Assembly (NCBI GenBank): GCA_016204155.1
Contig: JACQLG010000007.1
Span: forward strand, 1 to 15,867
From: Candidatus Niyogiibacteriota bacterium
GTDB lineage: Bacteria; Patescibacteriota; Minisyncoccia; 1-14-0-10-42-19
Length of the DNA stretch: 15,867 nt
Direction: 5' to 3'
Positions 1 to 5,359 of this stretch are shown here, piece by piece. The notes beneath the pieces are model-generated. The model was not told where the DNA came from. It ran no database searches and was given only the letters and a program-made list of their open reading frames with translations. Both the position numbers and the translations under genes were made by a program. Within the stretch, counting starts at the first letter, position 1. Every line of letters begins with the position of its first letter.

Positions 1-8
1 ATAATAAT

Positions 9-1070
9 ATGTCCGATTACTACCAAACACTAGGCATTCAAAGAGGTGCATCCAAGGATGATGTTAAGAAGGCATATCGGAAACTTGCCCATAGATACCA
101 CCCTGACAAAAAAGGAGGTGATGAAAAAAAATTTAAAGAAATAAGCGAGGCCTATTATGTCCTTTCAGATGACAAAAGGCGCGCGCAATATGATCAGTAC
201 GGGCGCGTATTTAGTAGCGCAGGTGGAGCGCAAAGCGGATTTGATCCGAATATGTGGCAGAATATGGATTTTGGGCAGGGATTCGGCGGGTTTTCGGATA
301 TTTTTGAGGATTTTTTCGGATTTGGCAGACGAGGGACAAAACGCCAGAAGCGCGGACGCGACATTTCCATTGATATAGAGATTCCGTTTCAGGACTCAAT
401 TTTTGGCACGACACGGAACGTTCTTTTGCGCAAGACCGGTGAATGCCGTTCGTGTCAGGGATCTGGAACAGAGCCGGGGTCAAAGACCGATACCTGTAAA
501 ACATGCAACGGTTCAGGAACGGTACGCGAACAAAAACAAAGTTTTTTCGGCGCAATCACGATGCTCCGCGAATGTTCCGTATGCCATGGGAAAGGGACCG
601 TTCCAGAAAAAAAATGCAAGCAATGCAAAGGGAAAGGCATTGACCGCTCTGAAGAAGAAATTTCCGTTACTGTTCCCGCAGGGATCGAGAATGGCGAGAT
701 GATAGGGTTGTCGGGGCAGGGAGAAGCGGTTGCGGGCGGTGTTTCAGGTGATTTGTATGTGAAAGTGCATGTGTCTCCCCATTCATTTTTAAAGCGGAAG
801 GGCGAGCATCTGTTGATGGATTTGGATATCCCGCTTACTGACGCGCTTTTAGGCACGGAGAAAGTGATCGAGTCGGTTGACGGGAAAATAAAAATAAAAG
901 TGCCCGCGGGAGTGGATTCAGGCGAGATACTCCGCGTGCGCGGGCGGGGAGTGCCTGTTGCGCAAAATCAAAGAGGCGACCTGTTGATACGGGTTTTGGT
1001 TCGCAACCCAAAAGAACTTTCGCGTAAGGCAAAAAAACTCATTGAAGAATTGCGTGAAGAAGGGATATAA
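9..1070 (+). CDS. dnaJ: Chaperone protein DnaJ (Hsp40)
   Basis: Type I J-protein co-chaperone, which delivers unfolded clients to DnaK and stimulates its ATPase in the cytoplasm. The 353-residue protein has the full domain order. The J domain (about 3-66) carries the HPD motif at 31-33. A Gly/Phe-rich linker (about 70-108) follows. The zinc-finger region has four CxxCxGxG repeats with Cys pairs at 146/149, 163/166, 189/192 and 203/206. The C-terminal client-binding beta domains (about 215-345) contain the usual GDLYVKVHV and RGDLLIRV strands. It is slightly shorter than the roughly 376 residues of E. coli DnaJ, mainly in the linker. The ATG lies 8 bases from the window edge, so upstream signals and any grpE/dnaK neighbours cannot be seen. 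The gene converges on the - strand gene at 1143. A hairpin starting 2 bases after its stop separates the two. Confidence 0.97.
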   Translation: MSDYYQTLGIQRGASKDDVKKAYRKLAHRYHPDKKGGDEKKFKEISEAYYVLSDDKRRAQYDQYGRVFSSAGGAQSGFDPNMWQNMDFGQGFGGFSDIFEDFFGFGRRGTKRQKRGRDISIDIEIPFQDSIFGTTRNVLLRKTGECRSCQGSGTEPGSKTDTCKTCNGSGTVREQKQSFFGAITMLRECSVCHGKGTVPEKKCKQCKGKGIDRSEEEISVTVPAGIENGEMIGLSGQGEAVAGGVSGDLYVKVHVSPHSFLKRKGEHLLMDLDIPLTDALLGTEKVIESVDGKIKIKVPAGVDSGEILRVRGRGVPVAQNQRGDLLIRVLVRNPKELSRKAKKLIEELREEGI

Positions 1071-1071
1071 A

Positions 1072-1098
1072 AAGGGCGATAGATGTTTTATCGCCCTT
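1072..1098 (-). terminator. Intrinsic terminator of the first cassette gene, possibly shared with dnaJ
   Basis: A perfect 10-bp stem (1072-1081 with 1089-1098, arm AAGGGCGATA) has a 7-nt loop. Read on the - strand it is followed by TTTTTATAT-type sequence, so it should end transcription of the gene at 1143-1889. Read on the + strand there is no T-run after the stem, so its use by dnaJ is less certain. A 28-nt stretch containing most of it (1076-1103) recurs exactly at 2731-2758 behind the paralogous gene. Confidence 0.75.
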
Positions 1099-1142
1099 CG
1101 CATGCTATAGATTTTTATAGAAAATAAAAAAACTTAAAACTG

Positions 1143-1889
1143 CTAATCAGCAGATTGGGGTTGAACTAGTCCCTTGTTCTGTTGGATGATGTGGACATCG
1201 TTGATCTGCATTGTAGGATGGTTTGGGGCTTCAAGCACTCCATTAGCCGCCAAAACAACATTGTGGGATACTTCATAGTACTGACCTGAGAATTCGTGCC
1301 TTGTGTTAAAAACGTTCCTTTTCTTTTTTTGGAATGATGTATCATATTTGAAATTGTTAAGATACGGTATAGCAAAACGTGAACAATTATCTTGAGTGTA
1401 CGGGAAGATGCTGACGAACATATCTCCTTGTCTTCGGGGTGGAATATTAAAATGTCTTTCTATTCCCTCTGTCAGTTCAGGTTTGAGGGCTTCAAAGAAC
1501 GCATTTTCCCCGAATATCCTGAAAGTATCATACAATCGCAGTTCAATCTCTGTAAGAAAATTAGATCCGTCGTCCGTTCCCGCGAACCATAATTCAGATC
1601 TCCACTGGCTTTCGCTTTTTGGAATGAAAAATAAGCATTTCTTCCCTTGCTGGAGAACACTAAAATTTCCGTCAGTAGTATATGGGAATATGAGCATGTT
1701 TGCCGACCTGTGGATTACTGGTGAACGATGACTCGTTGAGATTGCAACACTGAGATTTCCAATCATCCCAATGACTTGATACGATGGGTCTTTCTTTGCA
1801 AAGAAATAACCTTTCACAAGTTCTTTTCGTACTGTATCTGTATATATATTCTCCACTATTCTTCTTCCCGGTCTTTGTTCTGCGAGCAC
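1143..1889 (-). CDS. Paralogous protein of unknown function, copy 1 (QGD/TRH/NHPTM motifs)
   Basis: Protein of 248 residues, not recognised as a named family. It is clearly paralogous to the product of 2760-3545. The two share WFAGTDDGS, FGEN, EALKPELT, RRQGDM, VSIFPY, TRH, FSGQY, VLAANGVL, APNHPTM and VHIIQQN, and both end in -AD. By eye the C-terminal 60% is roughly 60% identical, while the first 60-70 residues are poorly conserved. No signal peptide or membrane segment is seen. The start is taken as GTG at 1889: a strong AAGGAGGT site (1898-1905) lies 8 nt upstream, and this codon aligns exactly with the ATG of the paralogue. The C-terminal half (from RRQGDM) resembles, from memory, a widespread bacterial domain of QGD...GH.H...H..H...QRE...AD type; that is a weak inference. 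Its own promoter (1922-1949) is divergent from that of the acetyltransferase gene. Conserved histidines (TRH, NHP, VHI) could bind metal. Confidence 0.85.
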   Translation of the reverse strand: MLAEQRPGRRIVENIYTDTVRKELVKGYFFAKKDPSYQVIGMIGNLSVAISTSHRSPVIHRSANMLIFPYTTDGNFSVLQQGKKCLFFIPKSESQWRSELWFAGTDDGSNFLTEIELRLYDTFRIFGENAFFEALKPELTEGIERHFNIPPRRQGDMFVSIFPYTQDNCSRFAIPYLNNFKYDTSFQKKKRNVFNTRHEFSGQYYEVSHNVVLAANGVLEAPNHPTMQINDVHIIQQNKGLVQPQSAD

Positions 1890-1921
1890 AATAAAGTACC
1901 TCCTTCATTGATTCTCTTTAC

Positions 1922-1949
1922 ATGGTAGTTGATAAGCAGAAGAAGTCAA
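1922..1949 (-). promoter_or_regulatory. Promoter of cassette copy 1, conserved in copy 2
   Basis: On the - strand TTGACT (1944-1949), 16 nt, then TACCAT (1922-1927). The -10 hexamer matches the consensus at only 4 of 6 positions. The whole stretch from the -35 box to the ribosome site is nearly identical to the one before the paralogue (3554-3606), which supports function. The strong ribosome site at 1898-1905 follows it. Confidence 0.6.
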
Positions 1950-1970
1950 GTGCTGGACGAATACAGGTGT

Positions 1971-1999
1971 TTGACACAAAAGAAGAAATAATATATACT
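1971..1999 (+). promoter_or_regulatory. Near-consensus sigma-70-type promoter of the acetyltransferase gene
   Basis: TTGACA (1971-1976), 17 nt, then TATACT (1994-1999). The predicted transcript starts near 2006, about 20 nt before the ATG at 2027. An AGGAGG ribosome site lies at 2016-2021 with a 5-nt spacer. Because the promoter lies inside the longest possible open frame (from 1922), it decides the start at 2027. It is back to back with the - strand promoter at 1922-1949. Confidence 0.85.
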
Positions 2000-2026
2000 T
2001 TTAGAAACGAAAAAAAGGAGGTTCCA

Positions 2027-2602
2027 ATGGAATACTATCAAACGCTGAGTTTTGATTTTGCCAAAGGAAAAGTAATGAGCGCGCCGGCATTCTGTCAGGA
2101 TATAGACGCGATTCATGAGATAGAAGTAGCAGTTGAGAAAGAGCATGCGGCAAATATAGAGACGCTTAGGGAGAGGTTAAGAATGTTTCCCGAAGGATTC
2201 TATGTTGTGAGACAGGATTTAAAAATACTAGGATATGTAGAATCATGTCTTTGGAATTCGGAAAACTTCAGTACCTTTACAGAGATTAAAGATTTTTCAG
2301 AACATCATAATCCTCAGGGAAGAATCCTTTATGTCATTTATATGGCGGTTGCTGAGGGTCATAGAAGAAAAGGGTACGGCTCCCATTTAATAGAGAGATT
2401 GAAGGAATATGCGGAAGAAAAAGGGCTGGATAAAGTGCAGTTGGTAGCAGGGCCGGGATTTCTTACGGGTTTTTATAAAAAATTAGGATTTAAAGTAGTA
2501 CGGAAGTTGCCGAATTTTCATGCCGGTTTTACAGGCACATTGATGGAATATAAAATTAAGAAATGCAAGATGTGCAAAGAGGAATCTTATCTTGATAGAT
2601 AA
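2027..2602 (+). CDS. GNAT-family N-acetyltransferase
   Basis: Predicted to transfer an acetyl group from acetyl-CoA to an amine; the substrate cannot be read from the sequence. The 191-residue protein has the GNAT core. A strand ILYVIYMAV (about 100-108) leads into the acetyl-CoA pyrophosphate loop R-R-K-G-Y-G (113-118, fitting R/Q-x-x-G-x-G). Later the conserved FYKKLGF segment (149-155) appears. A lysine-rich tail carries a CxxC pair (C180, C183), which is not typical. The start at 2027 is chosen over the in-frame ATG at 1922 because a near-consensus promoter (1971-1999) and an AGGAGG site lie between them. The gene is monocistronic: own promoter, own strong terminator (2629-2654). It sits between the two copies of a duplicated cassette on the other strand, so it was probably inserted between them or acquired with them. 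Confidence 0.9.
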   Translation: MEYYQTLSFDFAKGKVMSAPAFCQDIDAIHEIEVAVEKEHAANIETLRERLRMFPEGFYVVRQDLKILGYVESCLWNSENFSTFTEIKDFSEHHNPQGRILYVIYMAVAEGHRRKGYGSHLIERLKEYAEEKGLDKVQLVAGPGFLTGFYKKLGFKVVRKLPNFHAGFTGTLMEYKIKKCKMCKEESYLDR

Positions 2603-2616
2603 GAGTTTCTCTTATC
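2598..2616 (+). repeat. Short perfect hairpin over the acetyltransferase stop codon
   Basis: GATAAGAG (2598-2605) and CTCTTATC (2609-2616) form an 8-bp stem with a 3-nt loop. It includes the TAA stop. No T-run follows, so it is not a terminator by itself. It could shield the 3' end of the message ahead of the real terminator. Confidence 0.4.
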
Positions 2617-2628
2617 CAAATGCAACAG

Positions 2629-2654
2629 TCCCTCATAAGAGGGATTTTTATTTT
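2629..2654 (+). terminator. Intrinsic terminator after the acetyltransferase gene
   Basis: Stem TCCCTC (2629-2634), loop ATAA, stem GAGGGA (2639-2644), followed directly by TTTTTATTTT (2645-2654). This is a textbook rho-independent terminator, 26 nt after the stop codon. Confidence 0.9.
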
Positions 2655-2720
2655 GGCAAACAGAAATACTGCCTATACTCACTATTGTTTTTAGGAAGCC
2701 CTTCAATGCTGTTCAGGGTA

Positions 2721-2753
2721 AATAAAAAGAGCGATAGATGTTTTATCGCCCTT
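2721..2753 (-). terminator. Intrinsic terminator of the second cassette gene
   Basis: On the - strand a 10-bp stem (2744-2753 with 2727-2736, one G-T wobble) has a 7-nt loop and is followed by TTTTTATT (2721-2728). It begins 6 nt beyond the stop codon of the gene at 2760-3545. It is the duplicate of the hairpin at 1072-1098. Confidence 0.85.
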
Positions 2754-2759
2754 CGCATT

Positions 2760-3545
2760 CTAATCAGCAAATCGTGGCAGAACTAATCCCGCATTCTGTT
2801 GGATGATATGAACGCCATTAAGGTGCATCGTAGGATGGTTTGGGGCTTGGAGTACTCCGTTAGCCGCCAAAACAATATCGCGGGATAATTCACGGTACTG
2901 ACCTGAAAATGCATGTCTTGTTCCAAAAAGCCGCATTTTTTCTTTTCGGAGTAATTTATCAGATTCAAAATCAGAAAAGTACGGCACGTCGAAAATTGCA
3001 CAGCTCCATGTCGAGTACGGGAAGATGCTAACCCACATATCTCCTTGTCTTCGGGCATGAGTACCGAAATGTTTTTCTAACCTTTTTGTCAATTCTGGTT
3101 TTAAAGCTTCCAAGAACACATTCTCTCCGAATTGTGTAAAAGTATTATACAACCCTGGTTCAATCTCTGTTACAAAATGAGATCCATCATCCGTTCCCGC
3201 GAACCATACTCGTGATCTCTGTCTGGTTCCGCTTTCTGGGAAAGGGAGATAAAATAAGCATTTCTCTCCTTTCTGCAGCACACTGATCTTTGCTCCAATA
3301 GTAACCGGTAGCATTAATTCTGCCGGTCCTGCCGGTATTATTAGCACTAGATTGATGGGCTTTTTTCGTTCACTGATTACTGGTGCAATGTAGTTCATTG
3401 AAACCACAACATTAAGATTCCCAATCTTTCCTATGCTTTGATCTGCGGATTCTCTCTTCCCGAAATAACACGCTCCAAATGCTTCCCGTGCTGCAAGTTC
3501 ATAATTACGTTGTAAAGATAACTGTCCTGGTCCTTTTATGCACAT
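2760..3545 (-). CDS. Paralogous protein of unknown function, copy 2 (QGD/TRH/NHPTM motifs)
   Basis: Protein of 261 residues, paralogous to the product of 1143-1889 and not recognised as a named family. The shared blocks are IGNL, SVLQ-G-KCLF, RS-x-WFAGTDDGS, TEIE, FGEN, EALKPELT, RRQGDM, VSIFPY, TRH, FSGQY, VLAANGVL, APNHPTM and VHIIQQN. This copy has about a dozen extra residues around 65-80 and an unrelated-looking first 30 residues. No signal peptide or membrane helix is visible. The ATG at 3545 follows AGGAGGT (3554-3560) with an 8-nt spacer, the same geometry as the other copy. Promoter (3579-3606), leader, gene and terminator (2721-2753) together match the first cassette, so the whole transcription unit was duplicated. 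The function is unknown; a QGD/GH/H-type domain is suspected in the C-terminal half. The next gene upstream is tRNA-Lys, on the same strand and with its own promoter. Confidence 0.87.
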   Translation of the reverse strand: MCIKGPGQLSLQRNYELAAREAFGACYFGKRESADQSIGKIGNLNVVVSMNYIAPVISERKKPINLVLIIPAGPAELMLPVTIGAKISVLQKGEKCLFYLPFPESGTRQRSRVWFAGTDDGSHFVTEIEPGLYNTFTQFGENVFLEALKPELTKRLEKHFGTHARRQGDMWVSIFPYSTWSCAIFDVPYFSDFESDKLLRKEKMRLFGTRHAFSGQYRELSRDIVLAANGVLQAPNHPTMHLNGVHIIQQNAGLVLPRFAD

Positions 3546-3578
3546 ACCAAAGTACCTCCTTTCATTAGTTCTCTTTAC

Positions 3579-3606
3579 ATGGTAGTTGATAGGCAGAAGA
3601 AGTCAA
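3579..3606 (-). promoter_or_regulatory. Promoter of cassette copy 2
   Basis: TTGACT (3601-3606), 16 nt, TACCAT (3579-3584) on the - strand. The segment down to the ribosome site matches copy 1 at about 54 of 58 positions, with a one-base indel. Confidence 0.6.
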
Positions 3607-3624
3607 TTGCGAAGAAAATTTTTG

Positions 3625-3697
3625 TCCGCCCAGTAGGATTCGAACCTACGACCTTCTCCTTAAAAGGGAGCTGCTCTACCAGCTGAGCTATGGGCGG
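3625..3697 (-). tRNA. tRNA-Lys, anticodon UUU
   Basis: A 73-nt cloverleaf on the - strand. The acceptor stem CCGCCCA/TGGGCGG has 7 bp. The D stem is GCTC/GAGC with loop AGCTGGTA. The anticodon loop CTTTTAA gives UUU. The T arm is GTAGG-TTCGAAT-CCTAC, and the discriminator is A. The 27-43 pair of the anticodon stem is a G-A mismatch. CCA is not encoded (CAA follows), so it must be added after transcription. The first 13 nt (CCGCCCATAGCTC) are present a second time 101 bp upstream, next to the promoter. Lysyl-tRNA synthetase for this tRNA is in the same window (13130-14596). Confidence 0.95.
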
Positions 3698-3798
3698 TCC
3701 TACTTCGCTCTGGTTACCACCCAGAGCTTCGAAGGACAAGAGAGTAAGCGCTACCACTCTTGCCCGCCGAAGCTCAAATGTTATTTGAGCGAAGGTGG
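3698..3798. mobile_element. Putative miniature inverted-repeat element inserted at the tRNA-Lys 5' end
   Basis: The 101-bp segment lies between two direct copies of GAGCTATGGGCGG (3685-3697 and 3799-3811). Its ends form an imperfect inverted repeat: TCCTACTTCGCTC (3698-3710) pairs with GAGCGAAGGTGGGA (3787-3800), 13 bp with one bulged G and one wobble. Inside are three smaller hairpins: 3707-3713/3721-3727 (GCTCTGG), 3737-3742/3757-3762 (CAAGAG) and 3772-3779/3783-3790 (GCTCAAAT). There is no open frame and no protein. The direct repeat regenerates an intact tRNA gene while leaving a copy of its first 13 nt beside the promoter, as expected for insertion with target duplication. From memory, similar CTTCG-rich, GGACAAG-containing repeats sit beside tRNA genes in Parcubacteria assemblies. 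It might instead be a structured RNA leader rather than a mobile element. Confidence 0.6.
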
Positions 3799-3811
3799 GA
3801 GCTATGGGCGG
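3799..3811. repeat. Second copy of the tRNA-Lys 5' end (13-bp direct repeat)
   Basis: GAGCTATGGGCGG is identical to 3685-3697, the first 13 nt of tRNA-Lys read on the other strand. It lies just downstream of the tRNA promoter's predicted start point. The copy carries the CCGCCCA strand, so in the precursor RNA it could compete for the tRNA's 3' acceptor strand. Confidence 0.8.
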
Positions 3812-3821
3812 ATATCTATAT

Positions 3822-3849
3822 ATTATGGCAGCTTTTAAGAAATTTTCAA
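3822..3849 (-). promoter_or_regulatory. Promoter of tRNA-Lys
   Basis: On the - strand TTGAAA (3844-3849), 16 nt, CATAAT (3822-3827), each 5 of 6 to consensus. The predicted start near 3815 is only about 4 nt before the displaced copy of the tRNA 5' end. It is over 110 nt from the intact tRNA, which fits a promoter that once abutted the tRNA. Confidence 0.7.
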
Positions 3850-3879
3850 TAGGCCTACCTTTCTTTTTGTTTGTACGTG

Positions 3880-3888
3880 TGGTATAGT
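3880..3888 (+). promoter_or_regulatory. Extended -10 promoter for the lyase gene
   Basis: TGGTATAGT (3880-3888) fits the extended -10 form TGnTATAAT at all but one base. No good -35 box is present. The predicted start near 3895 leaves about 7 nt before the ATG at 3902, and there is no ribosome site, so the message may be nearly leaderless. Confidence 0.6.
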
Positions 3889-3901
3889 AGGTTAGTTTAT
3901 T

Positions 3902-5308
3902 ATGGGAAAAACAACGGCAAAGAAATACATAATTCCCCGATATAAAACTCGGATTGTTGGTGTAAGCAATACGCCGATTTCTTTAATTTCGAAAAAGGCG
4001 CGCATGAGAGAATTACAGCGCGCCCATTATAATCCTTTCAAAATAAGTTCAAGTGATAAAATATTTATTGATCTTCTTACTGCTTCAGGCACAGGAGCGC
4101 TCTCAAAAAAGCAATATCATATGAGCATGCGCGAGTCAGATGAATCATATGCAGGATCTCTCAGCTGGAACCGTCTCCGGGAATCAATCCGTGAGTTTAG
4201 CGGCAAACAGGATATATTCCCCGTGCATCAAGGAAGGGCTGCGGAACGCATTCTTTCGGAAATATTTCTTGCGCCGGAGGATGTGACTGTTTCAAACGGC
4301 CATTTTGATACGACAGAGGCAAATTTTTCCAAACGGGGGGCGCGCCCTATTGATATCCCCGCGTTAAAAACGAGCACTGCGTATCATGCGCAGTTCAGAG
4401 GCAATATTGATATCGATGAACTTCGAAAACGTTTAGATTCGCCAATGTCAAATAAAATAAAAATAATTTTACTTACGCTTACGAACAACACCATCGGCGC
4501 ACAGCCTGTTTCTCTCCACAATGTGCGAGAGGCGGCGAAATACGCAAAAAAGTTTAATAAACTTTTTATGATTGATGCGTGCAGGATCGCACAGAACGCC
4601 TATTTTATATGGCGTGACGAAATACAAAAACAAAAAAGCATCCCGGAAATTATTAGGGAATGTTTCCGTGTTGCTGACATCGCCTATATGAGTTTGAAAA
4701 AAGACGGGCTTTCACATATGGGAGGATTTATAGTTACGAATAGCGCCGCGCTTACACATGCGGTGGCGGAGAAAATAAAAAACGTAAAGAAAGAAATTAT
4801 AAGCGGCGAGGGTTATGTAACGTACGGCGGCATGTCGGGAAGCGATATGGAAAAAGGGGCGCAAGGGCTCAAAGAGGTCGTAAGGTTTACATATTTGCAG
4901 GAACGTATGAATCAAACCGCGTATTTACAAGAACAGCTGGTCCAAGCAGGCGTTCCGATCAGAGATGACGCTCCGCCGGGCGGGGACGCGGTATTTGTGG
5001 ATGCGGGAAAATTACTTGCGCATATACCGCCTTCCCAATTTCCAGGGAAAACATTAGAGGTTGCTTTATATGAAGAAGGCGGCGTTCGCGGCTGTGAAAT
5101 TGGATCAGTTATGCTTGGAAGCAGGGCAGAAGTGGAAACGCTTCGTCTTGCAATTCCTTGCCGAGTATATGCAAAGGAACATTTTGATTACGTTGCAGAC
5201 GTGTTTGGCAGAATCGTGAAGAAGAAAAATACACTCTCCGGATTTAAAATTACATTTGACCCGGGAGAATTACGCCATTTTGACGGCCATTTTGCTCCAA
5301 TAGAGTAA
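3902..5308 (+). CDS. PLP-dependent beta-eliminating lyase, tryptophanase-like
   Basis: Member of the tryptophanase/tyrosine phenol-lyase family (fold type I PLP enzymes), 468 residues versus about 471 for E. coli TnaA. These enzymes split aromatic amino acids to the aromatic ring compound, pyruvate and ammonia. Family blocks are present throughout: NPF (44-46), FIDLLTASGTGA (55-66), DESYAGS (80-86, Tyr83), HQGRAAE (109-115), FDTT (135-138), the cofactor Asp/Arg of MIDACRIAQNAYF (Asp225, Arg228) and SLKKDGLSHMGG with the likely Schiff-base Lys267. LRLAIP keeps the carboxylate-binding Arg (Arg415). Two specificity positions follow tryptophanase rather than tyrosine phenol-lyase: EIG (Ile400) instead of ERG, and His459 in LRHF. 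Homology is clear, but substrate use is an inference. The gene has its own extended -10 promoter, and aspS begins 51 nt downstream on the same strand. No amino-acid permease or leader peptide is seen nearby. Confidence 0.88.
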   Translation: MGKTTAKKYIIPRYKTRIVGVSNTPISLISKKARMRELQRAHYNPFKISSSDKIFIDLLTASGTGALSKKQYHMSMRESDESYAGSLSWNRLRESIREFSGKQDIFPVHQGRAAERILSEIFLAPEDVTVSNGHFDTTEANFSKRGARPIDIPALKTSTAYHAQFRGNIDIDELRKRLDSPMSNKIKIILLTLTNNTIGAQPVSLHNVREAAKYAKKFNKLFMIDACRIAQNAYFIWRDEIQKQKSIPEIIRECFRVADIAYMSLKKDGLSHMGGFIVTNSAALTHAVAEKIKNVKKEIISGEGYVTYGGMSGSDMEKGAQGLKEVVRFTYLQERMNQTAYLQEQLVQAGVPIRDDAPPGGDAVFVDAGKLLAHIPPSQFPGKTLEVALYEEGGVRGCEIGSVMLGSRAEVETLRLAIPCRVYAKEHFDYVADVFGRIVKKKNTLSGFKITFDPGELRHFDGHFAPIE

Positions 5309-5343
5309 TTTTACATTTGCTTGCCCTGCGCCGAAAAATGTCC

Positions 5344-5357
5344 TACCATAAATGGTA
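5344..5357 (+). promoter_or_regulatory. Inverted repeat / possible -10 region just before aspS
   Basis: TACCAT-AA-ATGGTA is a perfect 6-bp inverted repeat ending 2 nt before the aspS ATG. TACCAT with TTGCCC 17 nt upstream (5321-5326) could be a weak promoter; the same -10 hexamer is used by the duplicated cassettes. No ribosome site is present. Confidence 0.3.
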
Positions 5358-5359
5358 TT

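Larger units (their letters stand above)
1072..1949 (-). repeat. Duplicated transcription unit, copy 1 (terminator-gene-promoter)
   Basis: The unit pairs with 2727-3606 in direct orientation. The hairpin/3' end (28 nt identical), the coding region (paralogous proteins) and the promoter-leader (about 54 of 58 nt identical) all correspond in order. Copy 1 has about 40 extra A/T-rich bases (1104-1142) between stop codon and hairpin. The acetyltransferase gene and its terminator occupy the space between the units. Confidence 0.8.
2727..3606 (-). repeat. Duplicated transcription unit, copy 2
   Basis: Partner of the unit at 1072-1949. The non-coding ends are much better conserved than the N-terminal coding part. 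This suggests either selection on a shared regulatory leader, or gene conversion at the ends. Confidence 0.8.

Noticed and set aside
1672..1908. 78-residue frame on the - strand starting in the leader of cassette copy 1
   Set aside because: Its ATG precedes the ribosome site used by the GTG at 1889, and the paralogous leader has a stop after nine codons in that frame, so it is not conserved.
1922..2026. 35-residue N-terminal extension of the acetyltransferase
   Set aside because: A near-consensus promoter (1971-1999) and an AGGAGG site lie inside it, and the extension has no family resemblance.
2592..2786. 64-residue + strand frame over the acetyltransferase terminator
   Set aside because: It runs through two terminator hairpins and the 3' end of the - strand gene, with no start signals.
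3575..3757. 60-residue open frame on the - strand containing PIAQLVEQLPFKEKVVGSNPTG
   Set aside because: This is the well-known spurious translation of a tRNA gene; it covers tRNA-Lys and the adjoining repeat.
3698..3798. A second, degenerate tRNA read from AGTGGTAGCGC and TTCGAAG words on the - strand
   Set aside because: D-loop-like and T-loop-like words exist, but no acceptor stem or anticodon arm can be drawn; the inverted-repeat element explains the segment better.
5321..5359. 13-residue TTG-initiated extension of aspS
   Set aside because: Homology begins at the ATG at 5360, and the extra residues do not match AspRS.
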